From NCBI GenBank assembly GCA_009768925.2, contig VHIT02000002.1, forward strand, positions 186,001 through 250,000: DNA of 64,000 bases, in the 5' to 3' direction. The notes under the pieces are model-generated. The model made no database searches and was not told the DNA's origin. It saw only the letters and a program-made list of their open reading frames with translations. Below are positions 49,901 to 56,225 of the stretch, piece by piece. The stretch is from Cryptosporidium bovis. Taxonomy: Eukaryota > Apicomplexa > Conoidasida > Eucoccidiorida > Cryptosporidiidae. The position numbers and the translations under genes are program-made. The stretch's first letter is position 1; each line of letters starts with the position of its first letter.

Positions 49901-52900
49901 ATACGAATCAAACGCCATGGAAAGCATTTCAACAAGAGTACCTTCTAAAATTAAGCCTTTATTATTTAATATAAGATCACGAATTCTTGACTTTGTTGGA
50001 TTTGAGGTTGGAGGAATGCTATCCAATATAGTTCTGATTTCTGCCTTATTAAATTTAGGGATCACGTGAAATTTATGAACAAAATAAAGTTGAATCCACT
50101 GATAAATGTATTCAAACCTATTTTCTTCCACTGAAGGAGATGCATTGATTGGTTTAGAAGAATAGACCAAAGTATTCCCTATGTTGTTAGCAAGATTTCC
50201 AAGCGTTTGTTGAGGATCAACCAGTAACTCCCAACCGTCGAGCCCGTGAACTGCAAGCTTAAATCCTTGGGAATAAATGATTGTATTAAAGGTGGCTCCT
50301 TCATCAACAATACTCAAGTCAAGCATATCCGGCAATACTCGTTCTTCATAATCAATCCACTCTCCAGCAAGAACATCAATAATGGAATCAGAAAAGTATT
50401 CTGAACTCAAAGTTTGTCTCATTTCAGCAATAAGAGCAAATTTAGATCCATCTACACATCCCAAAAGAATTTTGTTTGCTTCCTCTGATGTAATAAACTT
50501 TATATTCTCATCAGAACCATGAGCATTTAATCTATTATTTATAAATGCTTGGAATGTAAAAAGCCTTTGAGTGGACTGACTTGTATCAAAGTTGTAAAAA
50601 TAGTTCCTCGAAGTAATAACAGAAGTTATTTTTTTAAAGTCAATATCAAGTTCAATATAATATCTTCCTTGCACATATTTGGCATGAGGATATTCATAAA
50701 GAGCTTCCAAGAAATTATTTAAAAGTTCTTTCGAACTGAGTTCTTCATTCATTTCAGAATAAAACAAACCAAGTTCAAATTCAATGAAAGACTTAAGCAA
50801 TAGGTTTAATTGATTCGAATCTATCCCAGGAATTTGCACAAACAATGAGAGATCTGAATTTTCATTAATAGCTCCTCCCAATCCATTATAAAAGGAAACT
50901 GCTGAGATATGATAAAAAACTCCAACTCTCATAAGGCACTCCTCAACAAAGGCAGCTGCAAAGATAAATCTATTTTGAACCCAATTTGGTTGAGTGTTAA
51001 AAGCGTAAAACACCTCTTGTTTATGTGATTCTCTAGTTGGAATACCAAGAGCCAATGACTTTGGAGTGACTGTTTCAAGATAACTTGGTGCAGGGAATTC
51101 AGGAACCGAATAAAAAACTTCACGTTTTTGTTTCACTGTTCCTTCAAGAGGTGCTAATTTTTGTCTTTCGTGTTTAATAAAGTGAGAAAAAAGGCTTTCA
51201 ACTTTAACAGGAATATTTTTATGTCTTTCCTGCAAAGTAGCTTTAATTGCAATACTCCATTTTATTCCGGGATGCTTATTACGATATCTATGTGCACCAC
51301 AAAGCTCTTCAATCGTAATGAGATCTCGAACTGTACCTGTTTTAATGAGCCTTTGATTCATAACTTCCATCATAGAACAAAGACGATTTAATTGATTTGC
51401 CTTTAAACCATTACAATCATTAAATAAGACAGAAACAACGCGTCCCAAGTAATCGAGAGTACCTATTTCTTTCCATATTCTCATTTTACTAGATATTGGT
51501 AATCCTTTAATATCCATTTGACGCATCTCAACAATAGCTGATCCTGGACCAAACACATCAATAATGCTTTCTTTTCCAAGTACAATTGGACCTCTTTCAG
51601 AACAACCAATAACATCCATGCATATTCCTTCTAATTCTTCTCTCTGAGAATGAGTTAAGGGTTCATAATGAGTAATTCCAATTACGGTTGAAACTATCTC
51701 AGAGCATTGCTCAATAGTTCTTTCCTCCTCTAAAAGATTAAGAATGATGTAGATCATCGACATAACTTCATCTCTCGCTATAACAATTCCCATTCTCCCT
51801 TCAATCCTTTCTTTAAGAATTTCACCCTTTTCCCTATAAATTGGAAGTAATCTCGATTCGAAAGAATTATCTTTCGGATATACGGAAAGATGGAAGAAAT
51901 TACTTATCTCAATAGCCGACATTTGCTTGGATTTGTTGTCAGCTCTGTGTCTTGGTAACTGAAGAAAATAATTCGTCAAGTCTCTAACCCTATCTAAAAT
52001 CCCATTTCTGTCCTCCATTCTACCAAGTATAACATCATTCTGTAATACGGCCCCGATAATGTTCACAAATTGTGTTCTTGTTCTCATTCCACTATAAATA
52101 TGAAGAAGAATCCTTAACATTAAACAAGAATCTTGAATGTTAACAAACTGCCCCAAAATATCACTAAGCCTTCTTGCAAAAGGCAATGCCAATCCCACAA
52201 ATTGAGATGGAGTTATTCTTATCTCTCGATTCTCATATGCATTCTTCGCTGAACTAAAGAGAGATGCACATTCACTAGTCTTTCTAAATGGACTTGTTGC
52301 GATCTTTGGAAAATATTTACCGTGATAGGGATTCAAGTTCCTATAAGTTCTTCTTTCCTTGGGATCCTGCCAAATATAATCCTTAACTCCAGGTACAAAA
52401 CTCAAAAGCTCTTTCATTGTTTCTATTGATTTCAATGAATGAGACGAGGATAAAGATGATGTAGATGAGGAAGACGACTTCTTGGATTTCTTTTTTGCAC
52501 CTGTTTTGTGCTCGGATTTTTTTTTATCGAGATCAACCTGTATTCCAATATCAATTTTCTTACTACCGGAAGACTTTCTTTTCTTCTTTTTTGTTCGATC
52601 TAACTTAACGCCAACACCTGCCGAATCTCCACCATCATCTTTACCTGACTCCTTGCTTGTAGCAGATTCATATGACTTGCTTGTATGCCTTGACTTCTTC
52701 GATCTTTCCACTCCAGATCCAGAAGACGACTCTGAATCATCGTATCTCATTCCAGGTACCGGATATCTCGGCAAACTCGCTGTATCTGGGTATTTCGCTG
52801 CTCTTACACGATCTACTTTTGAAAGTTTTTGTGCTTCTTTACCTTGAACAAATAAACCCCAACCATTTTTATAATTTATGTTATTATCTTTGCTATAATT

Positions 52901-53008
52901 ATTATGTAAGTTGTATTGTAATCCTATATATAAAAATATAAATATTAACGACCTCTTTCCAACACCAAATACACCAAAGGGTGTTCTGGTAATTTTCAAA
53001 GATTTCAT
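40952..53008 (-). CDS. Giant secreted modular protein, unrecognised
   Basis: A single uninterrupted frame of 4018 residues. A hydrophobic segment at about 19-34 after a basic start reads as an uncleaved anchor or signal peptide. Residues about 70-190 are Ser/Lys-rich low complexity. From about residue 195 the chain is continuous folded-looking sequence, rich in Phe, Leu and Ile, with few Cys. By eye it contains long-period repeats. An NRA..F..W motif occurs near 1350, 2129, 2887 and 3610. An EY[FY]..xPR motif occurs near 1513, 2278, 3036 and (degenerate) 3735. An APS[LI]G motif occurs near 1563, 2333 and 3086. The period is about 720-780 residues. The short C-terminal tail has no anchor. Known giant apicomplexan secreted proteins with EGF, TSP or LamG domains show none of this; no domain could be named. 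Confidence 0.75.
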   Translation of the reverse strand: MKSLKITRTPFGVFGVGKRSLIFIFLYIGLQYNLHNNYSKDNNINYKNGWGLFVQGKEAQKLSKVDRVRAAKYPDTASLPRYPVPGMRYDDSESSSGSGVERSKKSRHTSKSYESATSKESGKDDGGDSAGVGVKLDRTKKKKRKSSGSKKIDIGIQVDLDKKKSEHKTGAKKKSKKSSSSSTSSLSSSHSLKSIETMKELLSFVPGVKDYIWQDPKERRTYRNLNPYHGKYFPKIATSPFRKTSECASLFSSAKNAYENREIRITPSQFVGLALPFARRLSDILGQFVNIQDSCLMLRILLHIYSGMRTRTQFVNIIGAVLQNDVILGRMEDRNGILDRVRDLTNYFLQLPRHRADNKSKQMSAIEISNFFHLSVYPKDNSFESRLLPIYREKGEILKERIEGRMGIVIARDEVMSMIYIILNLLEEERTIEQCSEIVSTVIGITHYEPLTHSQREELEGICMDVIGCSERGPIVLGKESIIDVFGPGSAIVEMRQMDIKGLPISSKMRIWKEIGTLDYLGRVVSVLFNDCNGLKANQLNRLCSMMEVMNQRLIKTGTVRDLITIEELCGAHRYRNKHPGIKWSIAIKATLQERHKNIPVKVESLFSHFIKHERQKLAPLEGTVKQKREVFYSVPEFPAPSYLETVTPKSLALGIPTRESHKQEVFYAFNTQPNWVQNRFIFAAAFVEECLMRVGVFYHISAVSFYNGLGGAINENSDLSLFVQIPGIDSNQLNLLLKSFIEFELGLFYSEMNEELSSKELLNNFLEALYEYPHAKYVQGRYYIELDIDFKKITSVITSRNYFYNFDTSQSTQRLFTFQAFINNRLNAHGSDENIKFITSEEANKILLGCVDGSKFALIAEMRQTLSSEYFSDSIIDVLAGEWIDYEERVLPDMLDLSIVDEGATFNTIIYSQGFKLAVHGLDGWELLVDPQQTLGNLANNIGNTLVYSSKPINASPSVEENRFEYIYQWIQLYFVHKFHVIPKFNKAEIRTILDSIPPTSNPTKSRIRDLILNNKGLILEGTLVEMLSMAFDSYFFYEKFFLVARNIDLTQIFSTPNYGFVQGRLFIPRTIWSFLPAFDNVVEREITDGSINLAEVALGFINRLFFFGESEQRILIDLLNWAIAPDLEDKKVFLSLGLDGSLFVKYIKENTWLKNIKVFMLIPWVDHLLSGFQFRRIKGLISGPISRPIEDIPGVAITGDQKSDGRIKEIISEIERLNLEYKNLLLEFGGQTVSDESAKNLLRDIESTIQSLLTELNSISSDSIGAALLMITEKRLLPPFIFQLKDEELKSIGVVSITEEGEVILDPSKYKIAEGIFNPSLDIGVLDPSNGGIKPYGSSDGMVTPTQIINRLQAFRVWWNSVFPRISFANKDPLLRRDFQSVNRLIGIFNTLGYSEDHKILGLLLWDVTAEHPIRLKDTAFEIIAETFISDERAALMSLSPSAATLEEAYRGTRIIGRFQEFGGTPPQFALISHLDFVPFVPSTKAGAAERDSGTEITHDRVHFLEYLERIVAEYYASSPRNMPTIGIPRLNNLAINFSGDINNLNLLISNIFGEGSPYVSAPSLGASAPGLSNFILNVLPQTDVVDGTYITLHFEDDYIYYGSPIGSITSILKDKEIESELNFSWTILHSIVKENDLFQTGLTRFGDLVEIALNYASEKIGFDIKYERKDLYNISFSYAIGQHFLESARVNFNSILGGINASLRNKLCAIFAKSISVLITYLNELTINRGSISTAHSLFSIVIADSLAGGFFPESVRNEMIQRWSFIFSLNSEFSYSYVPQSKAHLHSISPDVPIFHTSSLFSVAQRQHNQISDLKTLNANLYVTRTSACNILLSAGLFIGRIIESPQNSGRFKSFTPNFLTEHLTWSGYCGISGFEQGYFRPLVTSVFRNLPGFATITSSEKNDLDLILDLFEAKIVEIISSYYDEYDANTPIDVIFGNMNICTLAITSFFDKNVVIVEDLKPVNFTPIKLSDYPNYRHSGLNTLEETSLCRINARGVLEEISLFISPESRASVISSGYSQRNPNRQLKPHDHYFLSKPLSTRELASNFPLETLNSLVEKYSSKIKITVPILTNVCRSGVCSYIRLGDSSNEDSDAVVNKFVEKVSDGYRYVIPGNYLNGRFVHGVNRAVFFLYWWLYTWDKLNFYSNDFFLGSLFSSIEFLSEIFDRVKLSTDISVLFKEFYNRIVGKFKGYSRNDHLRLLLLGFLDSEDKAIEFTGASNIYEAYSDLGMLNAIHAIYLDFKVPTIPKPSGKLVYSNLDEVCSNNLAQYLFRLISEYFAAGPRFYPTTLIPSTFFLGSYFTLEKDNLAYLLYVWSNLESQNSIRGFFEAPSIGASFDSLAAYIIEEAQLKLIDRYADINDFLSPENFYRFFKYGNPLSRIVNLELLDFTCIPGLSSSNTNSAGSLSLDICRPFAFDLSDQSKTNIFSLVKKSFFLALRDSEVPSDSVISIYFSFDQVVSALLKGVNVLDAVRVHGISKYHAQDLSYIQFNKFCLLFSKHFSRILAEFTSSYFLPRNKSSLNLAFSDLKQLSGRSLNALINVILELDNLRVVSTENFIEFLNKFDNDVIQCSIWYESFFGIVVLDQARGLIGIPDIVRKKLGDFLFLHVSTFNYVYSFILFFISVLINKNAKKLKLAFPYMNLLSLENVIRVADYNSRGEALPNSLLRVISTNNKYSLGDLNIQKVNVIYNLFVDNVRKSIGNQAYVAFSSRASLGGFINSLFHASKTVDFSDLSQIGINHQEEDPVKEIIYSIIGPKTQNLFDSRIENELLNDNTLREKFLENHSEYSGIITGSLQKPWVNGFSSINVDELVHVPNDNLSHLDQGNVFLQRQISRLYTLKYNPFLLREEMNSVIELGINVSFPSGVITNSIFAELNGIEVGILNRAVLFREWLIRFWGLNKKIYRDPIILTIINNFSSILIMFETIRYDGVDFFPVSFNTFIYTLTKLVNKDIASEIVTAFCKFEDELLVRTGYLSIRELHETGTCVSLLDNIPIYKDESLLKSCEVKKEVWPTSPFESQAKKNMIEYLTLKLKEYFSARPRSSITFTIPDVSILLDNFSLFKQFTCVIEVWARDRPDLISAPFLGLHPEAIHKYIIEISQHLNYFDSESFSNSKLLYGFLDEEFYFEDIKVSSGNDDISLRQYDSLYVEMIAPILGTPNFKHTIDLLRSLMIIVLDVNGINMYELYGNDKSIFSMKIKSMLDFETFLIRILLGIDQGCAARRLVGGIRFLSKKKANKVSFDFLKRLDVLKECILYDPFNVEFDDIVSRVTLSLRKMGIHLTNGEILSLSSNYFFVSRINVFSSSENLILDCLNLHKFHKRPPIFSTIPEIGLASQLDGTLIDTYFGFVYSPILENYVIDINGLLFILLSLNCIINQQTNKFILNIPASINFAIPGILIRISHCGFVTIESLNCISDTILNSLLEMNIDIGDLSSDILVRILEKVTSTLGELSRGSWPKYDSNITSLDLEKNNKGLVDSPIDFNPSSLNEILGDYSHLKNIVFRTFGLSPILICDILPSFSNKCKEFMSLIVRSKTSKFDLTLLYSLEGYKKKTPFKYNPISYSGFLLVSGLNIKKQSPINPLLDSLGYVKDGYLIFKDKFHRISVHIANRAAAFYMFANVSTKPYGGVKGISIDECVKFFSSLTTMDIFESTPHISLFFGKIEFYKVFQLLDAFYITEKIIFSVNDRVPESEYKNTVDLVNVLDQLGHVPLDLEILDGTQKNTFYYSKFICQLARRFFSSTTGIESLPKILKEFSDSKCGVIAKHFWPTSEGTNVSPYTKALVILEFIPATRATPRLVSEFVSLHDWFILERIYGSFEGDITDFSRVFEIAFSKPFVCTSEELPWLLPNYSFNGISFHEFNFINFIKVSWNEFSRKHSLNAADPSDVQLIKILEAYNRNFPISRSGVFDELLSEARSRSGFTEYNKKNNPNLQLTEADKTLLEKDFFETLQRFWRVRHSGVIRVSFRWPYIDCDSDNKPFVPGLSFPLTVNSKKLNHGKIEITHIGEIIDLE

Positions 53009-54772
53009 CTTTATTTCCTAATTTTCCTTTCCCTTCCTAATTATTTCACATATAACAATTTTTTTCTCTACTAAACCCTAAAATATACACTGTTTACCTT
53101 GTGTTCCAATTTCTATTCTCGTTTATAATTTTGTTTCAAAATTGCTGTATCAATTGTGTTTGTTGTTTTCTCACCAATACCAGAAGTGTGAAACAATAAA
53201 CCCTGAATATACCTGCTATTTTTTAACTTATTATATGACAATAAAAATTAAACAAGTATATTTTTTTGCCAATCGGCTTCTTATTAATATTATATTGTAA
53301 CTCGAGACACCGATTATTATCCTAAATGATAATCACCCTTTTACCTTGTCCTGCTCATACATCCACAAATTAAAACTTAAATTCTAACAAAAAAGATAAA
53401 TAATAAAGAAATATATTATAATCACTTAGCTCCCATTTAATATTTACATATAATAATTATAATTAGATACCCTTTTTCCGCCACATGTATTTTTTTCCAA
53501 AGTATCCTTTAATTATGTGGGGTCTAAAATCTATGCTTACCGCCTTTATACGCATATACATGTGATTTGCACATGCAGTAACCAACCCGCAGAAAAACTT
53601 TTTTTAATGAATATAAAGCATGTTGAACAAAATAAAAATCTGGGTAAGAACTGTTTGAGTATTAGAATACAATGATTCTATATTTTTGAAGACATTGATT
53701 TAAAGATTAATTATTGCATTTTTTTCTTGTGCTAACACCGGAGGAAACCGACAAAATGGGGACTTAAGGAGCTCAGACTCTCCCTGGTACTCTACGATAT
53801 TTAGACATTTCCCACCTGTTATTGATTTATTACTTTGCAATTTTAGAAACTAGGTCGAAAGTAAAAGGTACTCAAATGACGAGAGGCATTAAAAATATAA
53901 AAGAGCTTTTAATCCTTTTCCGTAAATAATTGGAGTGAAAAGTCACATAAATCATACTAAGATGACATAGTAGAATATACTATTTAATTGAATCGTCATC
54001 AATTACCTACCACACTTCTAGTATGCAGTATTATTAAGGCCCCTTGTAGGTTCGCCAAACTGTACTCAATATTAAAAAGTGTTACAAAGGAACAAATAAT
54101 AAGCCATTGGCCCTCAACTGAATGTTATCATTAATTACGATATTCATAAAGCACATAGTTAAGACTATTCTCGATTAGTGAATCAGTTCTGAATTTTTGA
54201 TTTAAACATTTTAAGCATTAGATGAAAAGAAAGTAGATAGAAGATAGTCGAGTCTAACTATAAATAAGGAATAGTGAGCTATGGCAACAATGTTACCTCG
54301 GTACTAAAGCTTAATACCACTACACAAGGCAAGTGGGAAAACGCTTTTCCTTTCTCTCTGCACCCCGCCCCACCCCACTTCACCTCCGTCCATATATTGT
54401 CCCACAAATGCATACTATTTGTTAATTATACCGTGAAATTCAGCCAACATCACATGTTTTCTCAACTAAAGGTCTGCAGCTTAGTATACCTACATGATTT
54501 ATACAATTTATTTATGCACTAACAACATTTTTGTTTGCATGCTTTATTTCCTTTACACTTGCCGAGAATTGGAGATTCTACTGCGTCTGGAGTATGGGCG
54601 CCTAGATTAACTATTTAATTAAAAGATCTGATATGTTCACCCATTTTAATTTTTTATTGTTTGTAAAAATCACTGTTTGAGTTTTTACTTGCTTTATTTT
54701 TAGCAAACTATATTTTACTTATTCCAGGATATATATTTTTTGTTTATATTTGCTTTTCTTTACTTGTAAGAT
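53009..54772. other. 1.76-kb divergent intergenic region
   Basis: Separates the giant gene (minus) from the heptapeptide-repeat gene (plus), the longest gene-free stretch in the window. It contains CATGCA at 53572-53577, TGCATGC at 54536-54542 and GGCGCC at 54597-54602, the last two being 230 and 170 bases upstream of the plus-strand ATG. A GC-richer patch at about 53738-53815 has local self-complementarity but no recognised RNA. A plus-strand 82-codon frame at 54274 begins with GTG and was rejected. Confidence 0.5.
54536..54602 (+). promoter_or_regulatory. AP2-type TGCATGC and E2F-like GGCGCC words
   Basis: TGCATGC at 54536-54542 and GGCGCC (in TATGGGCGCCTA) at 54597-54602, upstream of the secreted heptapeptide-repeat gene. 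The second site departs from the full TTGGCGCCA consensus. Confidence 0.4.
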
Positions 54773-55423
54773 ATGAAGGTATATACAGTCTTTGCATTAC
54801 TTTTATTACTTGCAGTTACCACAAATGCAGTGAGAATCAGAAATGGTAATCTTGGTGGTAGATTGGAACCAACGGTTGGTGATGAACAAGGCGATCATGG
54901 AAATGATGATGGAAACAATGGTGTTGAACCATCAACAACTCCAGGTAACGGAGATGGTAATGATGAATCATCTAGTTTGGAAACAACTACCACTACTACT
55001 ACTGCTGCACCAAAACCAAGACAATCAATTAAGGATAGATTATATGATTTCTTTGGATTCGGAGGTCATAAACCCTCTAAGCAACCTGTTAAGAGTGGTG
55101 AGCAAGGTGAAGATGGTGAAAAACGTGATGAGGATGGTGAAAAACGTGGTGAGGATGGTCAAAAACGTGATGAGGATGGTGAAAAACATGATGAGGATGG
55201 TCAAAAACATGATGAGGATGGTGAAAAACATGATGAAGATGGTGAAAAACGTGATGAAGATGGTGAAAAACGTGATGAAGATGGTGAAAAACATGATGAG
55301 GATGGTGAAAAACGTGATAAGGATGGTGAAAGACAAGATGGCGAGGAAGATGAAAAACAAGATAGAAACAGTGGTGATAAGCATGGAGCGAATGACGGAA
55401 AACAAGGTGACGATGGTTTTTAA
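54773..55423 (+). CDS. Secreted heptapeptide-repeat protein
   Basis: A 216-residue protein with a strong signal peptide (KVYTVFALLLLLAVTTNA), an acidic Gly/Asn-rich segment, a mucin-like Thr run (about 70-78), a short conserved-looking segment SIKDRLYDFFGFGG (about 84-97), and then eleven tandem heptads of the type EDGEKRD/EDGEKHD/EDGQKRD (residues about 113-189). The tail is also charged. It is highly hydrophilic and likely secreted and antigenic. No family was recognised. Copy number of the repeat is expected to vary between isolates, as for other Cryptosporidium repeat antigens. The upstream DNA has AP2-like and E2F-like words. Confidence 0.8.
   Translation: MKVYTVFALLLLLAVTTNAVRIRNGNLGGRLEPTVGDEQGDHGNDDGNNGVEPSTTPGNGDGNDESSSLETTTTTTTAAPKPRQSIKDRLYDFFGFGGHKPSKQPVKSGEQGEDGEKRDEDGEKRGEDGQKRDEDGEKHDEDGQKHDEDGEKHDEDGEKRDEDGEKRDEDGEKHDEDGEKRDKDGERQDGEEDEKQDRNSGDKHGANDGKQGDDGF
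55109..55339 (+). repeat. Eleven 21-bp tandem repeats
   Basis: Minisatellite with unit GAGGATGGTGAAAAACGT plus GAT, each unit coding seven residues. Variants alternate CGT/CAT (Arg/His), GAA/CAA (Glu/Gln) and GAG/GAA. Because the unit is a multiple of three with no stops in the other frames, overlapping frames stay open through it in both directions. Confidence 0.9.
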
Positions 55424-56225
55424 AGATAAGAAAGTAAAGATTTTAAAATTCCTGCTTTTCTATCACGATTCGATATTATTAAAAAAGATCGTTTGCTCAA
55501 ATAGAGATTTTCTTCTTAATCTCACCTGGACGGTGTTTCTTTCTAGGTAAACAAGAGTAATTATTTGAAAGAATGATTCGTTTTTAGTTATGGAGGAGTG
55601 ACAAGTTGATCTAGAGAATAATACTCGGTATTTAAGTTAGTCTTTTTCAACACTCCCTTTTTATTTTGTCAGCATTTTTCCCTGTTTTAAAGTACGCTTT
55701 TTCCCATTTACTTTTTAGTTTGTGCAATGAGAAGGGTTGCTCTGAATGTAGTGTGAACTGGTTTCTGAAGCCCCCTTGATCAGAGAACAGCGCGAGCCGT
55801 CCCTTGGGTATACCAATGTGAAAGTGGAAAATTACGATTAAATATGTATGCAAACATCTAATCTGAAAATTACATTCAAATATTTAAAACTCAACTTATA
55901 TAATCACAAATTAAAGTTTGTTGCATGTCCATGTAAAAAAAGTTAAAAATGGGCGGCAAAACACTATATTGGAGTGGGATGATATTTTTTCAAGGGCCCG
56001 GGTATCTGATAATGCACTGGTAAAGATCCGTTATAACTCGTAGTTCATGCAAAAATCTGGATTTTAATTGTTAACAGTAAAATGACAATAATGGAAGATT
56101 GAGATACTTTTTATTAATTTTAAAATTATATTTTCATTTATTTTATTGTAAATAAATATTAGTAACAATAATTATTAGTTATATATCTATATATATACAC
56201 ACATTAAACTAGTGCAAAATAGACA
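55424..56225. other. Intergenic region before the Cys/Lys-cluster gene
   Basis: About 800 bases between two same-strand secreted-protein genes. It contains a structured GC-richer patch (listed separately at 55732-55805), TGCATG at 55922-55927, and a TATATATA-rich tract just upstream of the next ATG (about 56180-56205). A 68-codon minus frame at 55647-55853 overlaps the structured patch and has no protein-like support. Confidence 0.5.
55732..55805. ncRNA. Candidate small structured RNA element
   Basis: Nested helices in a GC-richer patch: 55732-55736 pairs with 55801-55805 (AAGGG/CCCTT), 55740-55745 with 55780-55785 (CTCTGA/TCAGAG), and an inner hairpin pairs 55760-55764 with 55768-55772. The shape is one long arm with internal loops, not a tRNA: there is no T-loop consensus. 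No transcript evidence and no known family; the strand is undecided. Confidence 0.25.

Noticed and set aside
54274-54522. 82-codon plus-strand frame in the large intergenic region
   Set aside because: Starts with GTG and has no protein-like feature.
54843-55550. 235-codon frame rich in Met, Val and Lys overlapping the heptapeptide-repeat gene
   Set aside because: A 21-bp repeat lacking stops keeps other frames open; this frame has no signal peptide, and the coding frame has one. The long minus-strand frame at 55040-55405 is rejected for the same reason.
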